DNA of 64,000 bases from Enterococcus italicus DSM 15952 (GTDB lineage: Bacteria; Bacillota; Bacilli; Lactobacillales; Enterococcaceae): contig NZ_GL622241.1 of assembly GCF_000185365.1 (NCBI RefSeq), positions 1,533,429 to 1,597,428 on the forward strand, in the 5' to 3' direction. The stretch's first letter is position 1; every line of letters starts with the position of its first letter. This document shows, in pieces, positions 38,608-47,938 of this stretch. The translations under genes were made by a program, and so were the position numbers. Below the pieces are notes generated by a model, which was not told where the DNA came from, ran no database searches, and saw only the letters and a program-made list of their open reading frames with translations.

Positions 38608-39639
38608 TCATTCTAATTCTTGGTAATACCCAATTAGTTTCTGAGAAAGTTCTTTACTGAATGTATCCAATAATCCATACATTTTTGAATACGGCATACT
38701 TGTCGGACCAAGTAATGCAATCGTACCTAAGCCATGATCTTTTATCGAGTAGTTGGCTTGAATCAAACTCATATTATGAAGCATCTTAACCCCTATCTCA
38801 TCACCGACTCGAATTTGAATATCTCCTTCTCTGGATGAGAACAGCTTGGTTAATTGCTCCGAGTTCTTCATGAATGAGTACATGGATTTGATGGCTCGTG
38901 AATCAAGGGTTGTTTCATAATCCAAAAGATTCATCCGTCCACCGACATATACTCGTTCTTCAAACGCCTTTCCTAATACATGCTCGAAAAAGTCTAAAAT
39001 GCCATCTGTCGTTTGAAAATAACGACTCATGGTCATTGGTATTTCAGTCCGCAAGCGCTGATAGACAGTCCATAATGATTCATTAACCATGCGGTCATTG
39101 ATAATTTGGACAATTTTCTCAACATCCGTTGACTGAAATGTTGCTGGTATTGTGTAGACTTGACTTTCAACATTGCCTTTATCTGTCACAATAATCGCGA
39201 CAATTTGACGATTGTTCAATGGGACAATTCGAAATCCCGTCAACATTCGATCTGTTAAGTTTGGCCCTACCGATAAAGCAGTGTAGTTGGTCAGTTTTGA
39301 CAAAACAGTAGCCGCATATTGAATCACATCATTTATTTCATGGAACTCACGATTCAATCCACGTCTAATCTGCTCAACATCCCCTTTTGAAGAAGTCATC
39401 GGTTCCAATAGATGATTGATGTAATAACGATACCCTTCAATCGAGGGGACACGTCCCGAAGAAGAATGTGTCTTGGTTAGTAAGCCAAATTCTTCTAGAG
39501 CCTTCATCTCATTTCGAATTGTTGCAGAACTCGCTTCAATTCCCGATTCCATCAACTTTTTTGAACCAACCGGAATTTCATTTTCGGTATAGCTCTGGAT
39601 GATAAGACGCAAAATATCTTGTTGTCTCTTCGTTATCAT
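38608..39639 (-). CDS. hrcA: Heat-inducible repressor HrcA
   Basis: 343 residues: N-terminal winged helix (MITKRQQDILRLIIQSYTE; PVGSKKLMESGIEASSATIRNEM), then the GAF-like domain with SSGRVPSIEGYRYYI and the C-terminal signature ARE-type segment LGPTSMPYSKMYGLLD. HrcA binds CIRCE; its folding depends on chaperones. The ATG at 39639 is chosen for AAGGGGTGATGAC; the frame extends to 39660 without another good site. The CIRCE downstream of the promoter lies only 14 bases before the start. Confidence 0.97.
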   Translation of the reverse strand: MITKRQQDILRLIIQSYTENEIPVGSKKLMESGIEASSATIRNEMKALEEFGLLTKTHSSSGRVPSIEGYRYYINHLLEPMTSSKGDVEQIRRGLNREFHEINDVIQYAATVLSKLTNYTALSVGPNLTDRMLTGFRIVPLNNRQIVAIIVTDKGNVESQVYTIPATFQSTDVEKIVQIINDRMVNESLWTVYQRLRTEIPMTMSRYFQTTDGILDFFEHVLGKAFEERVYVGGRMNLLDYETTLDSRAIKSMYSFMKNSEQLTKLFSSREGDIQIRVGDEIGVKMLHNMSLIQANYSIKDHGLGTIALLGPTSMPYSKMYGLLDTFSKELSQKLIGYYQELE

Positions 39640-39653
39640 GTCATCACCCCTTG

Positions 39654-39680
39654 TTAGCACTCGATATATCTAAGTGCTAA
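39654..39680 (-). promoter_or_regulatory. CIRCE operator, hrcA-proximal
   Basis: TTAGCACTC-N9-AAGTGCTAA on the plus strand: the HrcA consensus with one mismatch in the second arm. Lies in the transcribed leader just after the -10 box. Confidence 0.9.
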
Positions 39681-39690
39681 TACGATTATA

Positions 39691-39718
39691 AATATACCAC
39701 ATCTCTATAGAATGTCAA
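39691..39718 (-). promoter_or_regulatory. Promoter of hrcA-grpE-dnaK
   Basis: TTGACA (39713-39718), 16-base spacer, TATATT (39691-39696) on the minus strand, flanked by one CIRCE on each side. Confidence 0.85.
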
Positions 39719-39736
39719 GAGATTGCCCTTAAAAAA

Positions 39737-39763
39737 TTAGCACTCTTAACAAAAGAGTGCTAA
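39737..39763 (-). promoter_or_regulatory. Perfect CIRCE operator, upstream copy
   Basis: TTAGCACTC-N9-GAGTGCTAA, an exact match to the consensus, 18 bases upstream of the -35 box. On the minus strand it is followed by TTTTTT, and it lies 36 bases after the hemW stop, so the same hairpin can terminate hemW. Confidence 0.92.
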
Positions 39764-39799
39764 TCGATTTTTTTATTCTATTTTATACTGTTCGCTGCA

Positions 39800-40957
39800 T
39801 CAATTTATCTCCTTGTCTAGCAAAAATTGCTCAAAGACATCATTTCCGACATACATTCCTTGCTTTGTTAGAGCGACGTGTTGATCATCTGTTAGTAACC
39901 AGCCTTTTGCTACAAGACTGGTCACGACATCTCCATAGATTCCATCAAACGATTGGCCAAATTTTTTTTCAAATGCCTTCTTTGATACACCAGCTAACTT
40001 TCGTAAACCTAAAAATAATTCTTCTTCTATTTGTTCTTTTCTTAACACAGACTCACTCTGATAGATTGGTAATGTTCCTTCGCGTAAAGGCTTCAAATAA
40101 TGCTGGATTGGCCCAAAATTACGATATCTCTTTTGATCAACATAGCCACTTGCCCCCGCACCAAAACCGTAATACTCCTCATTGTCCCAATACATTAGAT
40201 TGTGCTGAGATTCATATCCCGGTGTAGCAAAATTACTAATTTCATATTGAAATTTGCCCGCCTTGGTCATCGCGTCAATTGTCTCTTCAAACATTTGCAA
40301 CTCGACTTCCTGTGAAGGTAGGACCATATTACCTTTTCTCATCCAATTCATAAACATTGTTTTATTTTCCAAAATCAAGGAATAAAGCGAATAATGGGGC
40401 AAATCAAAGGTCAGCGCTTGCGTTAGTGTTTGGCGAAAATTATCCAGTGTCTGTCCAGGTAGGGCATAAATCAAATCAATACTCACATTCGAAAAACCCT
40501 TCGCTTCCAATAAATGCAAAGTTTCTGTCACATCTTGCGCCGAATGTTTCCGACCGATTTTTTTTAATAAGCGATCATCAAAGGATTGTACGCCCATCGA
40601 TACGCGATTTACGCCATAATTTTGGATGATTGCCAACTTTTCCTCCGTCAAATCGCCTGGGTTAGCTTCAATCGTAAATTCTTTGGTGTCTGCTAGCGAT
40701 ACTCGCTCGGTAATTCCCGCTAACAGCTTATCAAGTTGGGTGGCCGTTAAAGATGTTGGTGTACCTCCGCCAATATAGATTGTCGGAAAAGAGGTAGTTT
40801 TATTTTTTGTTCCCCATTCAATTTCGTCAAGTAAACGATCAACATATTCATCTACTGGCTGCCCTTCAAGAAATACTTTGTTGAAATCACAGTAATAACA
40901 GATGTGTTCACAAAATGGGATATGGATATACATTGATTTTTGTTTGTTGGTGTTCAT
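39800..40957 (-). CDS. hemW: Heme chaperone HemW, radical SAM family
   Basis: 385 residues: the radical SAM cluster motif CEHICYYCDF (CxxxCxxC, about 16-23), GGGTPTSL for SAM binding, and GVQSFDDRLLKKIGRKH, with the HemN C-terminal domain. HemW-type proteins lack the extra cysteine of true coproporphyrinogen oxidase and act in heme handling. Start ATG 40957 with AAAGGAATGG. It lies upstream of hrcA, as in Bacillus. Notable next to the dead hemH gene: heme insertion from external heme may still matter here. Confidence 0.93.
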   Translation of the reverse strand: MNTNKQKSMYIHIPFCEHICYYCDFNKVFLEGQPVDEYVDRLLDEIEWGTKNKTTSFPTIYIGGGTPTSLTATQLDKLLAGITERVSLADTKEFTIEANPGDLTEEKLAIIQNYGVNRVSMGVQSFDDRLLKKIGRKHSAQDVTETLHLLEAKGFSNVSIDLIYALPGQTLDNFRQTLTQALTFDLPHYSLYSLILENKTMFMNWMRKGNMVLPSQEVELQMFEETIDAMTKAGKFQYEISNFATPGYESQHNLMYWDNEEYYGFGAGASGYVDQKRYRNFGPIQHYLKPLREGTLPIYQSESVLRKEQIEEELFLGLRKLAGVSKKAFEKKFGQSFDGIYGDVVTSLVAKGWLLTDDQHVALTKQGMYVGNDVFEQFLLDKEIN

Positions 40958-41086
40958 TATGCCATTCCTTTGGTCTTATTTGCACAGAAAAAGAGAAAGA
41001 CATTTGATTTTCTCAAATTTTGCTACTTTCTTTATTGGAACCTAGTGTACCATTAATCACGCAGATAATCGAATGATTGGAATTTT

Positions 41087-42904
41087 TTAGTTCGTCAAGC
41101 TCAATACATGCCGTAATTCTTTGACTGTTTCTTTGTTACCTGTAAAAATCAGGTGATCACCCAGTTCGATAACCGTATTTCCACGGGGGGCAATGAATTC
41201 ATTGTTGCGGTAAATACGACTGATTGTAATTGCTTCAATAAATGGCAATGATTTGATAGGAATCCCTGTGTATCGACGATTGTTTACCGATACTTCATAT
41301 AGTCCTGACTCCGTATCCGTCAGCATTTTCAGTGTAGATGGTGAGTCGATCATTTCCCTTAGTAAACTAATATTTACATCAAAGGTATTAAACAACTCCG
41401 CCCCCTTGGCTTGAAGCTGCTCGTACTTCGTATCAGTTAAGTCATGTGACTCTAAGCGGACAATCACTCGTGGGACTTCATATTTCGCTGCAAGCTGAGC
41501 CATTTCATAATTAATGGCATCGTCACGATACCCAAGTACCAATACATCAGCATCGAAGATTTGTTTGTCAAACAATGTCTGTTCTTCGCGATTTTCCAAA
41601 AATAAGACATGATCCATCGCACTGCGAAACGTTTCATAATGCTCGCGATCGTCCGTCACCATTTGAATATCATACCAGCCTTTTGCAAGTTGTTGAGCAA
41701 CAGGGATTGTTAGCACATTGGTGCCAAAAAAAGTCACTTTGGTTAATTGTTCTTCTTCTTCGGTAGATTGGTAAAATTTATTAAAGAAAATAGGTGCAAG
41801 AATACAACAAAGGACCGCCGCTAACGTAAATTCGCCTACTTGGACTTCCGTAATTTGATCCAAATGTGCTGCTACCTCTAGCGTTGGTAACACCAACGTA
41901 ATAGTTGTCGCAGAAATACATGCGCCGGCCAGTGCATTGGTGCGATTGAAGGACTTTTGCATAGTAAAAAAGAGCCCTGCTTTGGCTACCATAAAACAAA
42001 CAAATAATAATAAAATCATTAACCATGCTTCTGGTTGGATAAGCAGACTTCTTAGCTCCAACTTGGCCCCGGTCATAATAAAGAATACTGGAATAAAAAA
42101 GCCATAGCCGACTGAGGTTAACTTCTCTTGCGTACTTTCACTTGGTTGCAAGAGCTTCATCACAATCCCGGCCAAAAATGCCCCTAAAATATTTTCTGCA
42201 CCGACTGTTTCAGCCACAGTAACCAAAGTAAAGACGATAAAAAATGCCAAGCGGATATCGAGTTGCGTCGTCGATTTATCAACCTTTGCAAAAAAATCAT
42301 AAATCCCACGAAAACGCCACAGTAACAGGATGGCTACCAAGAAAATCACTAGTATCAGCCAGATTTGCTCCGACTGTCCGCCATTCAATGCAGCATATGC
42401 CGATAAGGCAAGCAAAGGAATGATTTCACCTAAAACGGCAATTAGCAATAGCGTTTGTCCATAAGGTTTGCTTAATAACTCTTTTTCCTTTAGTGCCGCA
42501 ATCACGACACCTAAGGCAATCGTTGAAAACAAAATTGTCGAAAGCATAAGATTATCAAAAATACCAAGAAATTTCACGACAAATGCCAATAGCACGGATG
42601 TCCCGAGTATCGCAACAAACGAGAGTATCGCCATTGGCAACGGCTGTGTTCCCTTTTCTTCAGATGTTTTAGTTTTAAATAAGCTAAAATCAATTTCCAT
42701 ACCGGATAAAAAAATTAAAATAATCACCCCTAAGCTAGAGAGAAATGATAAATTATTCGTCGTTTCAACGAATTGAAACCCCGTTCTTCCGATAATAATT
42801 CCCACAATAATTTCCGCAATTGCTGTTGGCACAGCTGTAATCTTAAAGCGCGCCATCGCAAGTGGAATCATTAATGCAGCAAATAATACAATTAAAAGTG
42901 ACAT
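41087..42904 (-). CDS. CPA2 monovalent cation:proton antiporter with RCK domains
   Basis: 605 residues: twelve or so membrane helices (about 1-380) of the Na+/H+ exchanger fold, with IIVGIIIGRTGF and AENILGAFLAGIVMKLL; then a TrkA_N-like nucleotide-fold domain (about 395-510; VTFFGTNVLTIPVAQQLA) and a C-terminal TrkA_C/RCK_C domain (about 525-605; GLYEVSVNNRRYTGIPIKSL...GDHLIFTGNKE). RCK_C domains of several Bacillota transporters bind cyclic di-AMP; whether this one does is inference. Likely exports K+ or Na+ against protons. A promoter is visible upstream (42937-42965). Confidence 0.9.
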   Translation of the reverse strand: MSLLIVLFAALMIPLAMARFKITAVPTAIAEIIVGIIIGRTGFQFVETTNNLSFLSSLGVIILIFLSGMEIDFSLFKTKTSEEKGTQPLPMAILSFVAILGTSVLLAFVVKFLGIFDNLMLSTILFSTIALGVVIAALKEKELLSKPYGQTLLLIAVLGEIIPLLALSAYAALNGGQSEQIWLILVIFLVAILLLWRFRGIYDFFAKVDKSTTQLDIRLAFFIVFTLVTVAETVGAENILGAFLAGIVMKLLQPSESTQEKLTSVGYGFFIPVFFIMTGAKLELRSLLIQPEAWLMILLLFVCFMVAKAGLFFTMQKSFNRTNALAGACISATTITLVLPTLEVAAHLDQITEVQVGEFTLAAVLCCILAPIFFNKFYQSTEEEEQLTKVTFFGTNVLTIPVAQQLAKGWYDIQMVTDDREHYETFRSAMDHVLFLENREEQTLFDKQIFDADVLVLGYRDDAINYEMAQLAAKYEVPRVIVRLESHDLTDTKYEQLQAKGAELFNTFDVNISLLREMIDSPSTLKMLTDTESGLYEVSVNNRRYTGIPIKSLPFIEAITISRIYRNNEFIAPRGNTVIELGDHLIFTGNKETVKELRHVLSLTN

Positions 42905-42936
42905 TGGTTTGACTTCCTTTCCAACCTTATTGTTTT

Positions 42937-42965
42937 ATTATATAGATATTTATTAAATATGAAAA
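42937..42965 (-). promoter_or_regulatory. Promoter of the CPA2 antiporter gene
   Basis: TATAAT (42937-42942), 17-base spacer, weak TTTTCA (42960-42965) on the minus strand. The rest of the 272-base gap to the OpuA gene holds only palindromic repeat copy 3. Confidence 0.45.
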
Positions 42966-43083
42966 AATATATGATTAAAAATTTGCTTTAACAATACCTG
43001 TTAGCATCGACCAATCCTCTCAAACATCCCGCTCGCCTTCCTCATTTTTTGTGTATTGCCATTTCATACATGGAACGCAAAAC

Positions 43084-43137
43084 AAAAAGACCAGCAAATT
43101 CAAAAGTTTGAGCAACTTATGAATTTCCGGTCTTTCT
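43084..43137. repeat. Dispersed palindromic repeat, copy 3 (opuABC terminator)
   Basis: AAAAAGACCAGCAAATTC and GAATTTCCGGTCTTTCT arms around AAGTTTGAGCAACTT. 39 bases after the opuABC stop. Right flank TTAACTGAACCATATT matches the right flank of copy 4 (TAACTGAACTATATT). Confidence 0.82.
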
Positions 43138-43176
43138 GTCTTTTAACTGAACCATATTGACTCAGCTTTTATCATC

Positions 43177-44916
43177 TTATTTCGTCCATTCGTCGACTTT
43201 CTCTTGGTTCGCCTCGATCCAGTCTTTCGCAGCTTGTTCTGGCGTTTGACCATCGTTTATGGCCAACATCACAGATTCAATGTCATCTGTCGTCCATTCA
43301 AAGTTATCCAAAATTTGGTTTGCTTCGGGAAAATCATCAGCGAACCCTTTTCTCGTCATTGTATGGATACTTTCTTCGCCACCCATTGTGCCTTGTGGAT
43401 CTTCTAAATACTTCAAATCATACTTAGCAAACATCCAATGTGGTGACCAACCAGTAATGACAATTGGTTGTTGGTTTTTATACGCTTGTTCTAAGGCGAC
43501 CATCATCGCACCTGAAGAAGAAGTCGAGACGGTCCAATTTGAAAGATTAGCATAGGTTTGTTGCGTCGTTTCTGCTGCAGCAACAACACCCGCACCAGGC
43601 TCAATCCCTACAATCGTTTGATTCGCTTGATCGGTTAGATCTTCGATTGAATCCACATCCATATAACTAGGAACGACTAGTCCCAGTTTTGCACCTTCTA
43701 GGTTTGCACCTAAATCAGTGACCTGGTCTTTGTACTTATCATATTGCGCTTTATGCGTGTTAGGTAACCAAGCAGCTAGCATCGCATCAGATTGTCCTTT
43801 AGCGACAGACTCCCACATAATCGCATTGTCTAACGGTGTGATATCTACTGTGTAGCCTTGCTCTCTCAATATTTCAGCCATGACGTTCGTTGAGGCAACT
43901 TCAGTGTCCCATTCAACATAAGCTAGATGAATGGTTCCCTTTGATGCATCATTGGCTGATTGAGTGGTTTTCGTTTGCCAAACATTAACAAAAATGGATC
44001 CTAAAATGGCTACGACTGATACCAATGCTACGACACGTTTGGTTTTTTTGCTGATCTGTCCTTGTTCCTTTTTGTGTGAGGGCTTATTAATTAATTGGGT
44101 GAAGCGGTCCATCACGATAGCCAAGATAACTAAAGCTAGCCCATTAACGAAACCATTGCCTACTTGGGCATGTTGCAATGCTGATAAGACACCTCTACCT
44201 AGCCCAGGTGCACCAATCATTGAAGCAATGACGACCATGGATAATGCTAACATTGTCGTTTGATTAATCCCAGCTAAAATTGTGCTTTTGGCAAGCGGTA
44301 ACTCAAGCTTAAACAACCGTTGCTTGCCTGTACTACCAAATGAATCTGACGCTTCGACCAATTCTTTCGGAATTTGACGAATCCCTAAATTCGTGAAACG
44401 AACAGTAGGTGGCAATGCAAAAATAACTGAAGCAAAGACCCCAGGCACCATACCAATGCCAAAGAAGGCTACGGCTGGAATCAAGTACACAAAGCCGGGC
44501 ATCGTTTGCATAAAATCAAGGATTGGCTGAATGATTTTTTCAGCACGATCGCTTTTCGCCATCCAAATACCAAGCGGTACCCCGATAATGATCGACACTA
44601 CGCTTGAGACAATAACTAAGGTCACGGTACTCATCAAGTCTGACCATAAGTTTTGATTGTAGATATATAAAAGGCCAATCAAACTAAACAACACTAAGCC
44701 CCATTTTTTCCCGGAAATGATAAACGCAATCAGGCTGACGACTAGAATCAGCACAAGTGGATGAATCATCATAAGGACATCCGTAAAGCCATTCATCACG
44801 CTAGAGCCACTGTCTTGAATGACCTGAAACAGTCCTGAAAAGGTATTTGTCACCCAATTTGTAGCCCTTTCAACCCAATTTGCAACAGGTATTGCTTGTT
44901 GTAAAAAGTTACTCAT
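43177..44916 (-). CDS. opuABC: Glycine betaine ABC importer, permease fused to binding protein (OpuABC)
   Basis: 579 residues: membrane permease (about 1-290) with the EAA loop [25 protein letters not shown], then a substrate-binding domain (about 325-579) beginning [17 protein letters not shown], with Trp residues WSPHWMF for the betaine cage. Same architecture as lactococcal OpuABC/BusAB, in which the binding domain is tethered outside the membrane. Imports glycine betaine under osmotic stress. Its ATG overlaps the ATPase gene end by eight bases. Confidence 0.95.
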   Translation of the reverse strand: MSNFLQQAIPVANWVERATNWVTNTFSGLFQVIQDSGSSVMNGFTDVLMMIHPLVLILVVSLIAFIISGKKWGLVLFSLIGLLYIYNQNLWSDLMSTVTLVIVSSVVSIIIGVPLGIWMAKSDRAEKIIQPILDFMQTMPGFVYLIPAVAFFGIGMVPGVFASVIFALPPTVRFTNLGIRQIPKELVEASDSFGSTGKQRLFKLELPLAKSTILAGINQTTMLALSMVVIASMIGAPGLGRGVLSALQHAQVGNGFVNGLALVILAIVMDRFTQLINKPSHKKEQGQISKKTKRVVALVSVVAILGSIFVNVWQTKTTQSANDASKGTIHLAYVEWDTEVASTNVMAEILREQGYTVDITPLDNAIMWESVAKGQSDAMLAAWLPNTHKAQYDKYKDQVTDLGANLEGAKLGLVVPSYMDVDSIEDLTDQANQTIVGIEPGAGVVAAAETTQQTYANLSNWTVSTSSSGAMMVALEQAYKNQQPIVITGWSPHWMFAKYDLKYLEDPQGTMGGEESIHTMTRKGFADDFPEANQILDNFEWTTDDIESVMLAINDGQTPEQAAKDWIEANQEKVDEWTK

Positions 44917-46126
44917 TTGTCACGTCTCCCTCTTTTTCATTTACTGAAGTCTCCGTGTCCGCTAAAGCTTCAATGACACTCCCGCGAATCACGACGCCCA
45001 TCAAGCGATCTTGTTCATCAACAACGGCTAATGGCGTCGGTGAATCATAAATTAATTTAAAGATGTCGGTTACTAAAGTATCTGGATGAACTTTTTTGAC
45101 ATTTTTATCGATGACTTCTTTTAGTGCTTGACCATTTTTACGGGCATCAAGTGCCGACTCAGCGGTCAAACTACCTTTCAGTTGGCGCTTTTTGTCCGTC
45201 GCTAATAGCATGCTGACTTCTTCTTTACGCATCCGATTTAAGGCAACATTTGGTCCATCAATTTCAATATTGGTGGTCAACGCTGGCACCATAATGTTCG
45301 CAGCAGTCAGAACTTTAGAACGGTCGACATCTTCGACAAATTCTCGTACAAATTCGTTGGCTGGATTGGTTAAAATTTCCTCACCTGTACCAATTTGCAT
45401 AATTTGACCATCTTTCATTAAAGCAATTCGATCGCCAATTCGTAGTGCTTCATTCAAATCATGTGTAATAAATATAATGGTTTTTTGAACTTTTGATTGT
45501 AGCTCCAAGAGTTCATCTTGCATTTCTCGACGAATAAGCGGATCTAAAGCTGAGAATGCTTCATCCATTAGTAAAATCTCAGGATCATTCGCTAATGCTC
45601 TTGATAAGCCTACACGCTGTTGCATTCCACCGGAAAGTTGGTCAGGATATTGGTCTTTAAAAGAAAGTAATCCTGAGTTTGCGAGGGCTTGTTCAGCTTT
45701 CACCGTTCGTTCTTCTTTCGGCACACCTCTTACTTCTAATCCATACTCAGTATTTTCAAGAATCGTTCGATGTGGAAACAGACCGAAATTTTGAAAAACC
45801 ATATTAATTTTATGGCGACGAATGTCACGCAAGGCTTCTTTATCCATTTTTGCGATATCTTCTCCATCAATAAATACATCGCCATATGACGGTTCAATCA
45901 AGCGATTAATTAAGCGTACCAAGGTTGATTTCCCACTGCCGGAAAGCCCCATGATCACAAATATCTCGCCTTCATTCACTTCAAAGTTGGCATCGTACAC
46001 CCCAACTGTCGCGCCTGTTTTTTCTAAAATTGTTGTTTTGGCTTCATTTTTTTTAACAAGTTCGAGTGCCTGTTGCTGACGCTTCCCGAAGACTTTAGTT
46101 AAATGTTCTACACGAACTTTGATCAA
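44909..46126 (-). CDS. opuAA: Glycine betaine ABC importer ATPase (OpuAA) with CBS pair
   Basis: 405 residues: Walker [11 protein letters not shown]-loop [11 protein letters not shown], signature LSGGMQQR, Walker [15 protein letters not shown]; then two CBS domains (about 275-395) known in OpuA to sense ionic strength and, in some species, cyclic di-AMP. The TTG at 46126 is preferred because AGGGAG lies nine bases upstream; the GTG at 46135 overlaps that site. Transcribed from a promoter covered by a bipartite inverted repeat, downstream of busR. Confidence 0.94.
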   Translation of the reverse strand: MIKVRVEHLTKVFGKRQQQALELVKKNEAKTTILEKTGATVGVYDANFEVNEGEIFVIMGLSGSGKSTLVRLINRLIEPSYGDVFIDGEDIAKMDKEALRDIRRHKINMVFQNFGLFPHRTILENTEYGLEVRGVPKEERTVKAEQALANSGLLSFKDQYPDQLSGGMQQRVGLSRALANDPEILLMDEAFSALDPLIRREMQDELLELQSKVQKTIIFITHDLNEALRIGDRIALMKDGQIMQIGTGEEILTNPANEFVREFVEDVDRSKVLTAANIMVPALTTNIEIDGPNVALNRMRKEEVSMLLATDKKRQLKGSLTAESALDARKNGQALKEVIDKNVKKVHPDTLVTDIFKLIYDSPTPLAVVDEQDRLMGVVIRGSVIEALADTETSVNEKEGDVTNE

Positions 46127-46165
46127 ATCTTTCACACTCCCTAAAAATTTTCATGTTTTATTCAA

Positions 46166-46206
46166 ACTGACCTTTCAATGTTAACATCGTGTGGTCACTT
46201 TGTCAA
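46166..46206 (-). promoter_or_regulatory. opuA promoter with BusR-like bipartite operator
   Basis: On the minus strand TTGACA (46201-46206), 17-base spacer, TAACAT (46178-46183). Inverted arms AGTGACC (46193-46199) and GGTCAGT (46166-46172) lie 20 bases apart, that is, TGAC and GTCA spaced by 22, straddling the -10 box. Lactococcal and streptococcal BusR binds widely spaced TGAC/GTCA arms of this kind. Confidence 0.72.
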
Positions 46207-46259
46207 AAAATTAAGAAGCAATTAAGACAATATCTGCAGCTATATTCAATTAGCTACAA

Positions 46260-46317
46260 CGAAAGACCAGAAAATCCAAAAGCTTGAGAAGCAACTTCTG
46301 GATTTTCTGGTCTTTCG
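46260..46317. repeat. Dispersed palindromic repeat, copy 4 (longest symmetric copy)
   Basis: CGAAAGACCAGAAAATCC and GGATTTTCTGGTCTTTCG pair perfectly, with AAGCTTGAGAAGCAACTT as the inner part. Symmetry continues outward: TATATTCAATTAG on the left against CTAACTGAACTATA on the right, giving an element of about 100 bases (46236-46335). It separates busR from opuAA and is likely the busR terminator. Confidence 0.88.
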
Positions 46318-46347
46318 ATTTCTAACTGAACTATATTTTCTAGTTTA

Positions 46348-46983
46348 TTACTCATAAAAGAAGCGCTGAACGCGATCAAAAACAGTCTCTGTCCCTACAA
46401 AATACAAATGATTCCCAATACTAAGCTTGGCGTATGGCCCAGGTGACAACAAAAGTTCTTTATCCGTCTGAATTGCAACGATCGTGGCACCTGTTTGATG
46501 CCAAAAATTTAGTTCATTAATACTTATTTCTAAATTTTGTGCCTGAGAAGTCAATTCTATTTCATAAGGAACAAAGGGCAATTGATCGTGAACATTTTTA
46601 GTACGTGCAACGAGTTGGTCTAATAATTGATTTAAGTGATTGGTTTCTGTGCGCTGCCTCTCGATGCTCGCTTGCATCTGTTGGCGAATGGATAAAATAG
46701 ACTGACTGGCTTTAAACTGTGTAACATATTCCGCCGCCTTCTCCTTGGACACAACAAAAGCACCACTGCCATGCTTCACATCCATTATCCCTAAATCAAC
46801 CAATATACTGATCGCTTTTCGGGCTGTCTCAGCAGAAACATTAAAATGAGTAGCCAATGTCGAACGCGCATGAATTTTTTCCCCTTCAACATATCGGCCT
46901 TCCACAATCCGCTCCGATATTTCAACGGCTACTTGCTGGTAACGTGGTAGCTGACCCACTCGCTCATTTGGTTGCTCACTCAT
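46348..46983 (-). CDS. busR: BusR, GntR/RCK_C repressor of osmolyte uptake
   Basis: 211 residues: GntR-type winged helix (about 13-80; KIHARSTLATHFNVSAETARKAISILVDLGIMDVKHGSGAFVV), a coiled-coil stretch (about 85-135) and a C-terminal TrkA_C/RCK_C domain (about 140-210; FVPYEIELTSQAQNLEISINEL...GNHLYFVG). This three-part layout is that of BusR, which binds cyclic di-AMP through RCK_C and represses the busA/opuA operon. The target operon is directly downstream. ATG 46983 has AAGGAGG; the open frame runs further into ribF. It starts 16 bases after ribF, so it is probably carried by the truB-ribF transcript. Confidence 0.93.
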   Translation of the reverse strand: MSEQPNERVGQLPRYQQVAVEISERIVEGRYVEGEKIHARSTLATHFNVSAETARKAISILVDLGIMDVKHGSGAFVVSKEKAAEYVTQFKASQSILSIRQQMQASIERQRTETNHLNQLLDQLVARTKNVHDQLPFVPYEIELTSQAQNLEISINELNFWHQTGATIVAIQTDKELLLSPGPYAKLSIGNHLYFVGTETVFDRVQRFFYE

Positions 46984-46999
46984 CTGGATTCCTCCTTGC

Positions 47000-47938
47000 T
47001 CAATTTCCGAAATAAGTCCGTGTATCTTTTTCATCTTGTTGTAACTGATCAATCAATGCCTCCATCGACGGAAAAGCGACCTGTTCTCTTAAATAATGTA
47101 CCCAGCGAACGCGAACATGCTCGCCATAAATATCTTGATGGAAATCTAAAATATTTATTTCGACAGTTACCGGACGATTTTGTTCAAAGGTATTATTCGT
47201 GCCAATCGATCCCATTGAAGGGAACCAAGTGTCTCCTACTAAGATCTCAGTCACATAGACCCCTTCTTTGGGCAGTCGCACACTCGCCTTTGTCTGAATA
47301 TTGGCTGTCGGATAGCCTAATGTGCGGCCTCTAGCATCGCCATGAACGACAATTCCTTCTGTTTCATACGTTGTTCCTAACATTGCGGTCACTTCTTCCA
47401 TTTCTCCATTACTTAACGCTTCACGAATATTTGTTGAACTCACTTTTTCTCCTGCCAACGTCTCTTTCGGTACAGTCACAATCTCAAAACGATTTTTAGC
47501 GTATTCTGCTAAATGTGGCATATCTGCGATGTCTTTTGGACCGTATGTATAGTCAAATCCCGCTACGACAACTTCCGCATGCCAACCAACAATATATTGA
47601 TCTACAAATTCTTGCGGCTTTAATCCCGCAAAAGCTGACGTAAAATCAACAAAAAACAAGAAATCCACACCATTTTCGGCCATTTTTTCTTCTTTTTGCT
47701 TCAGGCTAGTCAAGTACTTCATAGTGTCAGGATTGATTTTTTGAAAGACGATGGACGGGTGTTGATTAAATGTCATAACTGCCAATTTCAGGCCTCTTTG
47801 ATTGGCAATTTTGCGACCTGTTTCAATTACTTTTTGATGTCCTTTGTGTACGCCATCAAAAAAGCCCAAAACCAAAACGATTGGTTCGTCTGGTAGCTGA
47901 TCTTGATGGTAAGGATGTCTAATTTCAATTACGTTCAT
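47000..47938 (-). CDS. ribF: Bifunctional riboflavin kinase / FAD synthetase
   Basis: 312 residues: N-terminal nucleotidyltransferase domain with GFFDGVHKGHQ (about 27-37) and KVSSTNIREAL; C-terminal flavokinase domain with GDARGRTLGYPTANI. Makes FMN and FAD from riboflavin. The ATG at 47938 gives the typical N-terminus; it overlaps the truB end by 14 bases. Standard truB-ribF pair. Confidence 0.96.
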   Translation of the reverse strand: MNVIEIRHPYHQDQLPDEPIVLVLGFFDGVHKGHQKVIETGRKIANQRGLKLAVMTFNQHPSIVFQKINPDTMKYLTSLKQKEEKMAENGVDFLFFVDFTSAFAGLKPQEFVDQYIVGWHAEVVVAGFDYTYGPKDIADMPHLAEYAKNRFEIVTVPKETLAGEKVSSTNIREALSNGEMEEVTAMLGTTYETEGIVVHGDARGRTLGYPTANIQTKASVRLPKEGVYVTEILVGDTWFPSMGSIGTNNTFEQNRPVTVEINILDFHQDIYGEHVRVRWVHYLREQVAFPSMEALIDQLQQDEKDTRTYFGN

